This document shows positions 30,194 to 40,739 of a DNA stretch of 64,000 bases, piece after piece (the stretch's first letter is position 1; each line of letters begins with the position of its first letter). A program made the translations under genes and the position numbers. This DNA is from Pseudogymnoascus destructans (taxonomy: Eukaryota > Ascomycota > Leotiomycetes > Thelebolales > Thelebolaceae): assembly GCF_001641265.1 (NCBI RefSeq), contig NW_020167528.1:744001-808000 (forward strand), in the 5' to 3' direction. The notes under the pieces were generated by a model. It was not told the origin of the DNA, did no database searches, and saw only the letters and a program-made list of their open reading frames with translations.

Positions 30194-33107
30194 CTAGTAA
30201 TTCAACTCCCCGCCCGCCCCGCCGGCAACCGCATCAAGGTCTTCGTAGCTCTTCAGACTCCTCCCTACCACTGCCTCTCTCGGCGGAGGGGCCGCACCAC
30301 CTGCAGCTCCATCGCCCCATCTCCCCGCACCAGTCGCGCCAGGCCTGCCGTTCCGGCCACCGGGGGGACTGAGCCTGCCGCTTTCATTGCCCCATCTCCT
30401 GTCCGTTGGGCGTCTATCGTATGGGCCAGCACGTGGGTTTCCAAAGCGTCCGCCGCCGCGGCGGATGGAACCTCCGCTACGGTCGTCGCCGCCGGGTGCC
30501 CATCCAAGAGGTGCTTGGACGGAGTGACCAGCGAATAAGGCTGGGAATTGGCCTGGTGGGCCGAAGCTGCCGAGTGGGGGGATCCCATTCATACCGAAGG
30601 AGTTTAGGTTGAAGCCGCGGGGTGTGCCTGCAGGCTGGTGGCCGTTGGCGGGTGGGAAGTGGCCGTTGCTGTTCGCGTCGGAACGGGAGGGAGCAATGTG
30701 TGCTGGATCGGAGACGTAGGTATTAACTAGCTCAAACTGGGTATTGTTAGTAAAAGCCCGGGTGCTGAGTTAGGCGTTGACTTACTTCTTTCTTTATACC
30801 TTCAAGCCACTCAGGATGTCTCTTCTCCACGTGCTTTCTCCAGAAATGTTCTTCTTTGAAGAGCTTCGTACACTCCGGAACATGGCAGCGGTATTTATGC
30901 TCGTCTTCCTGTTTCACGTGCTTGTCCATCTCCTCCTCCACTGCCTCTTCCACTGGTCTTCCACCAAGCTTGCGAACATCGATGTCCTCCGGCTCAATGA
31001 TCTGCAAGATCTTCTCCTCGAAAGTCTTTACCCAATTGAACGCACGCTGAAGTTGCTGCTCCGTTTTCGATGCAGTGCTATTGCGGTTGAACTTTCTGTC
31101 CGTCTCCGGCGAACCAGGAGCCTCGCGCTCCTCTGCATCACTCTTCTTCCTGTCAGGAAGGGGCTCGCCGTTGGCGCTAGCACGTGCTGCAGCCTTGGCT
31201 GAGGCTGTCAACGTATTTCTTGGGCGACGAAGATGGCCACCCGGACACTTGCGAGTCAGTTCATGAATAGAATCGCTCTCGAAAACGCAGAAGAAGCAGA
31301 AGTTGAAGACTCTTCGCAAGTACTCAACCATTAGATCAAGTTGTTTCTTCCTGACCAGCAGTTCATCATCGTCAACTTCATCATCGACCGCGCCTTCGTC
31401 TTCCTCATCTTCCTCGCCTTCTTCGACATCGGCCATAGCCTCGTCGCCGTTGCGTTCAGACTTAGCCTTTTTCGGCGCAGGTACCGCAGGCTTGATGAGT
31501 CCCTGGCTCTTGAGTTCATCAACCTTCTCTTCAATCTTGAGAACGGCATTGAAATCTGATCCAAAGTCTTCTTCATACTTATTGATCAGTTTCGAAGCGA
31601 GGTCAAGGTCCTTCTCGATGCGCTCAGGAGCGGAGAACAGGTCCCAAAGAGCCTTTTTCCTTGGCATCAAAGGTGGCACGTGGACGCCGACATGACAGGT
31701 AAAGTCCCCGCGCACTTCATCCTTAACTTGTTTGCCATTGATGGCTTCCAAAGCCTTGTCGGCTACAGATACTGGGGCAGCCGGCTGTTCTGGTGCCTCG
31801 CCATCCCCTTCATTTGCTTCGGGACGATATGAAGGGGAAGGGGCATCTGATCCGGGATTCAGCATAACCCAGCCTATCCGATGATATCGCTTGCTTGGGT
31901 TAGGGTCGCTCAAACTGAGCCATTTGAAGCCTCCTTCGCCCTCGCCAAGGTGTTCCTTGCAGAATGAAACCACGTTATCACGATTGACGTGAGGGGCGAT
32001 CGTTTTGATGAGTAGTGTCGGTAGGAAAGCATCTTCGTCTCTTATATCACTTCCTTTCGAAGGTAAGAGATCCCCAACTCCAAGGACCTCGTTCGCTGCT
32101 GTAGTTTCGCCCTCCTCTTTCTCAATAAGGGTGCCCGAGCTATTTATTTCGCCCTTTGGAATGCCCTCCAGTGAGTACTCGTCGAATATCCCTGCATCCA
32201 AATCCCGCTCCCATCGGGTATAATTTAGGCGGCGAAAGTCATTGAGCCTCGCCTTCAGTGGCTCTCTAACCTCAGCCATGTACCTCTCTTGAAACCACTG
32301 CTCGTTTTTGTGCTCCTGAACAAACGTTTTCGCCATTTTTGCCTGTAGGTCTTCTTTATATGCGTCGTACGCGACCTGTATGCGTGCCTTTTCCTTGTCG
32401 CGATCTCCCTGAGACTCGCGTTGACCGCGAACTCTTTCTGGCTCCCGCCTCCTACCAGTCTTTTGTCGCTCTTTCTCCTCCTTGATCTTCTCATTCGTCC
32501 TCCACCATTCTCCAAAGTATGAAAACCCCACTTGAAATTGTAGCTTCGATGGATCGGCTAGTGGATTCACTGTGATAGGAGCACTGCCAGAATCCTGGCC
32601 TGGAATGTATCGGTCGATATGGGCAGGCCCTGGTGATGGCCTGCGTCGCTCATCTCGATCTCTGGGTCCGCCATAATCGTCGCGAGGTAGCCGAGGGCCA
32701 GGTTCGTATCGGTCAACTGCTAATGGCGAACGGGAGCGGTTTCGTGGCCTACGTTGGCGGTTGGCACCTGTAACGGGCGTGATAAGTAAATGTCATTCAA
32801 AGAAGTACCAAAACGTAGCCGCAATGATGAACATGAGCATGACTTCAGTTTTGAGGAGGTGTGAAGTGAATGTAAACTCAAAAAGCCAAACCTCGAAGAG
32901 CAATGACACCTCGGAGTCATGCCGGAGGCCAAACAGGCCACAAATGGCAAGTATAATAAATCACATACCAGGAGATCTGCCACGATAGAAAGAATCCGGG
33001 CGTTCTGGGCGGTCATTTGGCCTCGCATCATCCCGATTAGTCCAGGTATCCCTCTCCGTCGGCGATCGCGTGAGGGGAGGTTCTCTGCTGTATTGGTAGC
33101 TCGCCAT
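30194..33107 (-). CDS. Ars2/SERRATE-family zinc-finger protein
   Basis: Exons 33107-32969, 32767-30786 and 30736-30194 give 887 aa. The N-terminus is Arg/Pro/Asp-rich. The conserved SERRATE/Ars2 core begins at PLADPSKLQFQVGFSYFGEWW and runs through YDAYKEDLQAKMAKTFVQEH, NDFRRLNYTRWERDLDAG, an RRM-like central part, and VEYLRRVFNFCFFCV...ELTRKCPGGHLRRP. Near the end of exon 2 (about 674-706) is the C2H2 finger YRCHVPECTKLFKEEHFWRK. The tail is Gly/Arg/Pro-rich. Ars2 links the nuclear cap-binding complex to RNA processing and decay. Intron 1 is 201 bp, long for this window; intron 2 is 49 bp. An acidic stretch (EEGEEDEEDEGAVDDEVDDD) lies at mid-protein. Confidence 0.9.
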
Positions 33108-34295
33108 TTCCGAGGTTCAACTGTTGTTGCTGCTTGGTATACAGAATCGGAAATAAGTCGTGGCGGCTTTGTTGGCTTTGTAGCCACAAAGAGCTCGCGT
33201 TTGCTTCGTGTCAAGTTATACCCAGTGATTGTGATGAGGTTGTGACACCGAAGGAGCTGCTGTTTGTTGACATGATTGACTGTCAGAGGATTGCTTCAAA
33301 AGTATAGGATAAGGTAAGGTAGAGGTGCGCAAATAATGTGAAAACAAGGGAGGTGCAAGTGAAGTATGAAGAGGCTATCTAACGCCGATGATTGAAGGCA
33401 GCGGAGGTGTGCATGTGAGGTTTTGAGATGGGGAGGAGCGAAAGCCAGTATATAGGTCTAAGAAACAGGAAGGTATTGAATGCAAGAATTGGTGCGAGGG
33501 AAGGATGTAACCAACAAGAGATTGAATAGTACGAAGCAGCTTCAGCGCGCAAAACGAAGCTCCTCGATGAATTGGAGGCGGAATAAGAGGCGGGTAGAAT
33601 GTATGGAGGAGGGTGGACTTGGGAAGATCGAAATGCGGAGAAGATGAGGCGTGGGAGAGCTTGTACAGTAACAGTAGAGGTCGGCGTTGTGACTTTGGGG
33701 GGCGCTAAGGGTCGGGTACGGCAGGCTATTGGGTGCAGTGGTGTCAATGGTGGTACTTGGTGCTGCAAGTGGTCCCCCAGCACCGCGTGAACCAACATTA
33801 CCACGCTGCTTTAGCATATTTAGCATATCCGCCATAACTTAGTAACCTTCCCACCATTCCTCGCCCCGTTGTGTCATGACGGGCCACAAACAAGGTGAGA
33901 CCAAGTTCCATGCTCTGTATCCTCTTCACACTTCATTGTTTATTTCCTAAAAACTACCTACCCAATTCAAGAATTGCTCAATTGTACAAAACAGAATAGG
34001 TGAGTTTTCCATTTTCAATTCATATTCACAGTGCCTATCGCATCAATGCTGCACATGAGTGTCTATGGGGAAGAGCTTCGTGATAAGAGCTTATGACGTA
34101 GGGCGAAGGCGACAATCGCCCCAGTATGAACAGTGGTTCTGAAGCCAATTTGACACTTAATGTCTACCTTCAGTGTCTATTCAGGGCTGCTGCTTATTCA
34201 TTTGACCTTTTAATACGTCTTTCTATCCCAGTTTACGCTCTCCGAAAGCTACTAAAGAAATTAAAAACTGATAATTCATCCCCCAGGTTGCAACG
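33108..34295. other. Divergent intergenic region of Ars2 homologue and TspO gene
   Basis: 1.2 kb between divergent starts. It holds the weak small frame at 33542-33835 and otherwise no recognised feature. Confidence 0.5.
33542..33835 (-). CDS. Possible small gene upstream of Ars2 homologue
   Basis: A 97-codon frame starting MADMLNMLKQRGNVGSRGAG; the first about 25 residues look protein-like, with a good amphipathic start. The rest is Ser/Pro/Leu-rich and resembles leader sequence. No family is recognised. It may be an upstream ORF, a first exon, or chance. Confidence 0.2.
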   Translation of the reverse strand: MADMLNMLKQRGNVGSRGAGGPLAAPSTTIDTTAPNSLPYPTLSAPQSHNADLYCYCTSSPTPHLLRISIFPSPPSSIHSTRLLFRLQFIEELRFAR

Positions 34296-34959
34296 ATGAC
34301 CACCTACATACCCTCACTCACGATCCCCTCGGGGATCCTCCTCAACCCGGCCACCTCCATTCTCCTCCCCGTGGCTCTGGGAACCGCCGTTGGATTCTCA
34401 TCGAGACGTATGTACCATCTCACCCCCCCTCTTCTCAACTCCAAAAACTAACCCCCACCCAGCCCGTGAGAACCAAAATAACTACATGGCCCTCAAGCAG
34501 CCTCCCTGCCGCCCACCCCCCGAGATATTCGGCCCCCTCTGGGCCCTCTTCTACGGCCTCATGGGCTACGGCGCCTTCCGCGCCTGCAACTCCGGCCTCT
34601 CCCCCCTCCGCTCCCCCAACGTCATCCAAGCAACCAAGCACGGAGCAACGCTCTACACGATCCAGCTGGGTCTGAATCTCATCTGGATGCCGCTGTTCTT
34701 CGTAGCTAAGCGCCCTATCGAAGCAACCGTTGATATCCTCGCGCTCACTGGTACAGTCGGATATATGACGTACCTCTGGGGCAAGGTTGATGCGGTGGCG
34801 GGGTGGTGCATGGTTCCTTATTTGGGGTGGTTGTGCTATGCTTCTTATTTGAGTGTTGGGGTTGGGTATTTGAATAACTGGGATTTGTCGGATAAGACTG
34901 TTGATTCCCCGCCGTCGTCGAAGCCGGGACACACTAAGTTTGTTGATGAGAAGCCTTAG
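34296..34959 (+). CDS. TspO/MBR family protein
   Basis: Exons 34296-34407 and 34463-34959 (intron 55 bp) give 202 aa. Five hydrophobic segments are expected. Family signatures are visible: KQPPCRPPPEIFGPLWALFY followed by GLMGYGAF, then IQLGLNLIWMPLFF, and a C-terminal WCMVPYLGWLCYASYLSVG with NNWD. TspO/peripheral benzodiazepine receptor proteins sit in the outer mitochondrial membrane of animals and bind cholesterol and porphyrins. Fungal members are poorly studied. The N-terminus before the TspO core (about 45 residues, with one hydrophobic helix counted above) is encoded mainly by exon 1. Confidence 0.9.
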
Positions 34960-35366
34960 GATGGATGTATGCTACCGCTGGATGTGATACGAGACGGAAA
35001 GGGAAGGGAAGGGACGGATTAATTGGAAATTGGACTATTTGTGGTATTTAGGGGAAACAAAATGTATCGTCAGTGGCTTTATTCCTGTCATTACTGTAGA
35101 TTAGGCTTTGTTGGAAAATAAATGTAAAGTTATCACTCTTAAAAAATATGTTGTTTCGTGTTACTCATCAATCTATAGAAAAGAAGCCCAAAACGCCGTC
35201 CATATGTCTGCCGCTGTATCGAACCAAGTCTCCCCTCTAAACCAATAATCCTTTCCTCCAACCTCATGTACCGGTTTGGCGTCGCCCAAGTGCCCGAATG
35301 CTCATCAAAGACGACCCATCATCTAACAACAATGTAGCCTCTATCTCCAAACGCCATTCTCTCAGC
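34960..35366. other. Convergent intergenic region
   Basis: 407 bp between the ends of the TspO gene and the carrier gene. It contains the AATAAA-like string AAATAAATG near 35118. No other feature is seen. Confidence 0.5.
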
Positions 35367-36461
35367 TCAAGAGAAATGCAGTTCCCTCTTCAAACCATCA
35401 TATATGATAAAAATAAACGCTGATGCAGGTGCCGATCTAAAAACAGTGATCCCACAACCACGATACATCCCCTTGAGGCCCGCCTGCTTCCAAAGCGCCT
35501 TTCCTTCCGCCCAGAAGCTTGCTTGCTTCTCGGGTCCATTAACTGCCGAGGTCTGCATCCGCGACTTAACCGTATCAGCAGGGAAGAACAGGAAATTATA
35601 TGACATTCCTGCCGTCGCACCAGCCACCGCCTGCTGCCATAGCGGCAACGGAGGGTGGACAGACCCGAGCACGTGCGGATCCGCTGTGCCTCCCTTCTTT
35701 TCGTTGTATTTGCGGAAGAGCATAGAGACAGTCTCTTTGCTCCCGAACCACGCAGCGCACCCTCCAGTCTCACGAATCAACGTTCCCATTTGCCCGTGCC
35801 AAAAGCCCATGAGGCCTCGGTGGCGGAAAACGTTGCGGATGATGGAGGAGACGGTGTCGTGTTTTGCGATTAGGCCATCGGGACTGGTGGCGGTCGGTAC
35901 TTGCATCTTGCATTTGACGAGCTCGACGGGCGTGAGGACGAGGGAGGTGACTGCTCCTGCCACACCGCCTGTGCAGAACAATGCTGAGAGAGGTAGGGGG
36001 GTATCTGAACTGTATAATCCGGAGGCGAATAGCAGTTTCTGTGCCGCTTGTTCGGAGACGAAAAGACTGCTGTTCTCCAATGCTGCGCCGACTAGTGGAG
36101 CACTGATCCCTCGGTATAGGCCGGCCATGCCTTCCTGACGCCAGGACTGCCTGAAGCAATCGAGTGGCCCAGCGTATCGAAGAGGTTTGGTATCGGGTTG
36201 TGACTGTAGCCGAACCTTCACGGTGTCGAATGGGTACTCGATGAATTTTCCTGCAATGCCTGCAATCTTGCATAGAGTCAGCCTTTGGACAATGCTTAAA
36301 GGAGACGCAATGAGTAACAGTAGAACACTTACAGAGCCAAATAAGACATCTTCAACCGCATCCATCAGTGCACTCGCCCCGTTGATCTGGAGTCTGGGGG
36401 CTTGCTCCAAGACCATACTCTTCGGTGACTCAGCACCAGTCTGGCGGTCTGTGGCGTCCAT
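35367..36461 (-). CDS. Mitochondrial carrier, ornithine transporter type
   Basis: Exons 36461-36333 and 36266-35367 give 342 aa. Three carrier repeats each carry the P-x-[DE]-x-x-[KR] signature: [24 protein letters not shown] and [11 protein letters not shown]. The opening [20 protein letters not shown] and the [10 protein letters not shown] and [12 protein letters not shown] segments resemble fungal Arg11/Ort1 (AmcA), which exchanges mitochondrial ornithine for protons or cytosolic arginine. It has a longer N-terminus than yeast Arg11. The intron (36332-36267) is 66 bp with GTAAGT donor, divisible by three and without a stop. Its retention would insert 22 residues into the first transmembrane helix. 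Other amino-acid carriers of the family remain possible. Confidence 0.88.
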   Translation of the reverse strand: MDATDRQTGAESPKSMVLEQAPRLQINGASALMDAVEDVLFGSVSVLLLLIASPLSIVQRLTLCKIAGIAGKFIEYPFDTVKVRLQSQPDTKPLRYAGPLDCFRQSWRQEGMAGLYRGISAPLVGAALENSSLFVSEQAAQKLLFASGLYSSDTPLPLSALFCTGGVAGAVTSLVLTPVELVKCKMQVPTATSPDGLIAKHDTVSSIIRNVFRHRGLMGFWHGQMGTLIRETGGCAAWFGSKETVSMLFRKYNEKKGGTADPHVLGSVHPPLPLWQQAVAGATAGMSYNFLFFPADTVKSRMQTSAVNGPEKQASFWAEGKALWKQAGLKGMYRGCGITVFRSAPASAFIFIIYDGLKRELHFS

Positions 36462-36983
36462 TGCAAGTCACTTGGAGCAGAATATGCTCCCGCAATGTGT
36501 AAATTGCGTATTTAAATTTGTAAACCGAAAGAGCGTGTGGCAGTTGTTATCGAGTTACCATTTTGAAGAGAGAGGGGCGGTCAGGAAAGTAGAGATTGCG
36601 GTCGGTGAGATGAAGTGCGGGGCAAACACGTTCACTTGTGACAATGTTGTTGGGTTTAGGGCTTGGCTTGTCTTGATCAGGTATATATGAGAGATTTTTG
36701 TATGAGATAATTTGGTGGTAGATAATGGCGCAAAGTCCCTGTGTTACCTTGCTGTTTTGCGCGCGCAAATAGATAAAAACGGACCGCTACCTTTAAACTG
36801 CATGGTTGTTCTGATGCTTTATCAGATCATCAGATTATATTTTCGGTGTGGGGAAAAACTATAGTGCGGATAATTTATGCTTCCCGAATCTTTTATCCAC
36901 CAAATCGATAAGGGAAACACTTTCCAATAACGTTATTTTCAACACGCATTCCCGACTTTCTTGCCAGCAAAATCGCCGGAATT
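36462..36983. promoter_or_regulatory. Divergent promoter region of carrier and CGR1 genes
   Basis: 522 bp between divergent start codons; T/A-rich, with TATA-like strings near 36680. No specific site is claimed. Confidence 0.45.
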
Positions 36984-37471
36984 ATGTCTACCGCCGTCGC
37001 AGATGCTGTAAGCCAGCCAGCGGAGAAACCTGCCTATGGAATTCGCAAAAACGGTATGTCTTGAAAAATTGCTGTCGTTGAAGCTCGCACTGACAGTTTA
37101 CTAGGAAAGCAATGGCACGCTTTGAAGAGCGCATTTCGCCCGAAAGCTGGCAATGATACGTATGAGAAACGTAATGCGGAGAGAGTGGCCATGAACGTTG
37201 TGAAGGCAAAGGAGAAGGAGATGAAGGAAGAGAAGGAAGCCGAGCGCCAAGTAAGTGGCAGACCGATCCGAGAGCGCACAGCTTTCTTTCAGAACCAAGG
37301 ATTAGCGGACTGTTGCTAATATATTTACAGAGGAGGATAACAGCGCTCAAGGACAAGCGTGCTGCGAAGGAGGAGAAGGCGCGATACGAGAAGCTAGCAG
37401 AGACAATGCACAGGAAGAGAGTGGAGAGGCTGAAGAGGAAGGAGAAGAGGAATAAGATGATCAAGTCATGA
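36984..37471 (+). CDS. CGR1: rRNA-processing protein Cgr1
   Basis: Exons 36984-37053, 37105-37250 and 37331-37471 give 118 aa, the normal Cgr1 size. The N-terminus [20 protein letters not shown] leads into the conserved [21 protein letters not shown] highly charged Lys/Glu/Arg coiled coil follows to the end ([20 protein letters not shown] ... [17 protein letters not shown]). Cgr1 is a nucleolar protein needed for 60S subunit biogenesis. The first intron is phase 1, the second phase 0. Most of the protein is low-complexity; the identification rests on the GKQWH segment, length and layout. Confidence 0.88.
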
Positions 37472-38263
37472 TGGAGAGATTGCATCGATAAGCTGTATAC
37501 ATGGATTGCGGGCGTAATTATGCAGAGGATGGCGTTGGGGATCTTGATTCAGGGCATAGTTGAAGGGATATAAGCCTAACGATGATATATGAAGTGTCAA
37601 AGAAGCTCACTCTCACTGGATTAATTGCGCGCTCCTTGCGATATCTCTGAGTGTGATGGTTTGCGACAGTCTATAATCTATCAGTTTTGAACTGGCATTC
37701 AAAAGAGGTCTGGGCTGGTGGAGAGGCATTTGGTGGTTCTCATTTGGGTTTGGAACAAGGCCCATCAGCCTTGCTACTACGGGAAGCTGTGGACAAATAC
37801 TACCACTGGTACAAACTACACCTCATATATTATTGAAAGCTACTTATACTGGCTTGTATTTGATTATTTCCGGCTAATATTAAAATATAATTTGTATATT
37901 CGTAGACGCTACTCCGTAGACATTTTCGTGGTGGCAGTACTACCAGCACAGGGATTGCGGGGGCGGTCAGTCCACAACCTCTCGTTACCCGCACGGCCAC
38001 AACGTGCCACCACTAACCAAGAACTGGGGTCCCAGAACCACATGTCAAATGACCAACTATTTAGTTCACGAGGGACTGAGATATTCGCCAACTCCTCTTG
38101 TAGAATCTCGTGCTCTATGCCGATGAGACATGCCCAATACGCCTAGAACCCAAGGTCTTACGGTAGACCCAACGGGCCTGCTATGTCATACCTGCCCCAA
38201 CGTAAGAGCTATCGATCAAAGTCGTTGAGTAGATGAGGTTTATTCGCAGAGCGCTTCACAACA
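37472..38263. other. Intergenic region
   Basis: 792 bp between Cgr1 and the coiled-coil gene. The frame at 37718-38146 has no recognisable content. Nothing else is seen. Confidence 0.45.
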
Positions 38264-39059
38264 ATGTCTGCAAATGGAGCTGCGCCCGAGCAGAGGAAGC
38301 GTCCTTTTGACGCTATTGGGATAGGAAGCAAGGACAGGGACCTTGTTAGGTATGTAGTCCCTTACATATACAGTAGCTGTCGCTGATGTCTTCCCCAGGG
38401 ATCCAAGGAAGTCCCTACATGATTTACGAATACTCTCAAATACCACAACGAGCCGCCTCGATAATACATATTATTCCGTCCTAGAGAAGCTCAGTGTACT
38501 ACAAGCTTCGATTGCCTCACTGAAAGAGCTGTCTTTGATCGCAAGGCAGCTAAACGAAGACTTTGACGATGATTCACAAGATGTCGCGAGGGAGATACAA
38601 GAGCAGATAAAAGCCTTTGGTGACTTCAAAGAACCACAAACGAAGATAGAATCTTTACAAGCGCGGATACAGACCGGCAGGGAGAAGGTGAACAAGCTAG
38701 GGGCCAGAGTCGAAGTGATCAGAAAGAGGGCAGAGCGCTGGGCCAAGGTTGAAGACCAGTGGCAGGAGAAGACCCGGAAGAGAATAAAGCTATTCTGGGG
38801 CCTCAGCGCCACAACAGTGGTGGTGCTGGTCGGACTGCTCATATTTCAGTATATACCAGCACGGAGCCCAGGGCCGGGCATAATGGATGGACTGAACGCT
38901 CAGGACAGTAAGAATGGTGTGCTAGACTTTGAGAGAGGTCTGGTAAATGAGAGCCTGACTATAGAGACTCAAGTTTCTAATGTCCTGGAGGGGCTACGAA
39001 AGTCACCAAACGACACTCGCGAGGACGATCCGCGGCTTAAAGTATTCGACGAATTATAA
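38264..39059 (+). CDS. Coiled-coil protein with one membrane segment
   Basis: Exons 38264-38349 and 38399-39059 (intron 49 bp) give 248 aa. No family is recognised. The N-terminus is polar; about 45-170 is heptad-like coiled coil (EKLSVLQASIASLKELSLIA, later IQEQIKAFGDF and RIQTGREKVNKLGARVEVI). A single hydrophobic helix lies at about 178-198 (LFWGLSATTVVVLVGLLIFQ), preceded by basic residues, and about 45 mostly acidic/polar residues follow. The layout is that of an organelle-anchored coiled-coil protein with a short tail across the membrane. It could be a SNARE-like or tether protein, but no SNARE layer Gln/Arg was identified. Confidence 0.7.
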
Positions 39060-39660
39060 TGTTAATATTGCCGGAACTATTGAAAACTACTGCCTCGAAC
39101 TGTGATGATTGAGATGTCTGCGAGAAGCCAAATAACTGAGTCTTGTCCGTTGAGAGTGGACTCAACGGATACGGTAATGAGGGCCAAGATTATTTCTTTT
39201 ATATGGCCTTGATCCGGCCTTGGCTACCTGCACGGTGACTTGTATGTTTGAGGGGTCGATATATTGAGTCCAACGTACTCGTAACCTGTTCCAAATTTAC
39301 AATTCTGTGGCACTATATGTCTATTGTAGCTAACGTATTTCAAAAGCGAAGCGATCACTGAACTTCCCACCTAAAATTGAGAAATTTACAAGATAATAAC
39401 TCAACAACAACTTCATAATATATATTAAAAATGTATTTCTAGCCTTTCCTATTTAGTTAAATTCGTACCTAATCATTTAGGAATAATCTATTCAGTAACG
39501 TAGGTCGTGGTCAGACCGGCTACATGGCCGGACCGGCTACCCCACCAAAATCCAGGACCAGACCACCAAACCACCAAGTTAGAAAATCGCAAATAATTCA
39601 ATTACTACAGTGCCAATTCATCCAAATCGCTATCATATAGCTCTTCTTCGCTCTCTCTAT
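39060..39660. other. AT-rich boundary of the transposon island
   Basis: AT-rich sequence with no gene, leading into the pogo fragment at 39661. Confidence 0.5.
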
Positions 39661-40618
39661 CTAGTCAATTGTAGCTTTGTTTATAAGTTGTGGTGTTGTT
39701 CTAGGCCTCTGTGAAGCTGTTGTTGTTACTGCTTCTGCTTCTGCTACCTGCCACCAGAGTTCTTCTGTAGAGATGTGGAATTGACCCTTTAAAACAGCTC
39801 TTTTACCCTTCTTTTGCTCCCTTCTTTTCTGAATTATGTTGCGCAAGTTATCCGTCTCTCTTTGCTGTAGTATGTGGCGTGTGTTAAGCCGCTCTGTCTC
39901 ATCTGCTAACTTATGAATATATCGCTTTGTAGGAGTGTTGAGAATGCCATGACTTATTGTAGTAGACAGAACTGTATTTGCTTTGTGAAGTGTTTGAAAA
40001 TCAGGTGGACTGCTATTCAAAAATACCTTCTCAAAAATGTCATGCTCTGTAGGTGTCCTTGGCCGTTCTACTACAACGTCTGTAGTAGGAAGCGTAGCTG
40101 CGCGAATGACTGTTTGTGGCTGGAACGGCTGTAGCCCACTCCCTCTCCAAGCAGAATTGATATTTGAATTTGAAAAAGCAGCTGCTCTTGCTTGTATGTA
40201 TGCATCCATCCATTCTGCTTTCTGTATGCATAGGAGCTGCGCCTCATTAAGGTGTGAGAGGGCTGTTGTGAGGTGTTTTTTCAAAGGTCCAAAAATCGCA
40301 ACATCAAGTGGTTGCACATGTGATGTATGAGGAGGTAGTATAAGGAGCGATATTTGATTCTGTATACAGTGTGATATAAAGCTCCCGCTTATGTGGCTGT
40401 CATGGCCGTCGCAAATAAGGAGCCTTTGTTGTAGTTGTCCATTTGAAAGTGTTGCCTTTGCTCTTGTAGAGGGCTCAAAAACACGTTTTAGCCACTCTAA
40501 TCCATGAAGATTGCTTGTCCACCCTTTTGTATTTGCAGAGAAGTGCCATTTGCTTATAACCTCCTTTGGAATCCAGCTCTGTAGTATGTTCTGTCCCTTG
40601 AAGATAATGAGGGTGTAA
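39661..40618 (-). pseudogene. pogo/Fot-type DDE transposase, 3' fragment
   Basis: About 318 codons open from 40618 to the stop at 39661, without an N-terminus or start. It retains LIIFKG, then ISKWHFSANTKGWTSNLHGL, the catalytic block LLICDGHDSH, and LPPHTSHVQPLDVAIFGPLK, typical of DDE_1 (pogo/Fot1/Tigger) transposases. A Lys/Arg/Glu-rich C-terminus (RNIIQKRREQKKGKR) follows. The DNA-binding HTH/CENP-B part and the first catalytic Asp are missing. Upstream it is fused directly to a 110-bp retrotransposon end (40619-40728). It has few stops, so it is less decayed than the 58-64 kb elements. Confidence 0.85.
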
Positions 40619-40728
40619 TGGTGTGATAAGCCAAAATATGTATAGTGACTTGTAGGTTTGAGGAGGAGATTTCCAAGTTTGCTCTTGAGTTTGATAGCAA
40701 ACTGAGTGCAACGAATGTCAGTATGACA
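40619..40728 (-). repeat. LTR-like end of the minus-strand gypsy element, truncated
   Basis: It starts TGTCATACTGACATTCG just after the polypurine tract AAGAGGGG and the pol stop, as a 3' LTR should. It is 110 bp and then breaks into the pogo fragment. The same 110 bp recurs at 46237-46346 on the plus strand with about three transition differences. Confidence 0.7.
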
Positions 40729-40739
40729 TGATACCCCTC

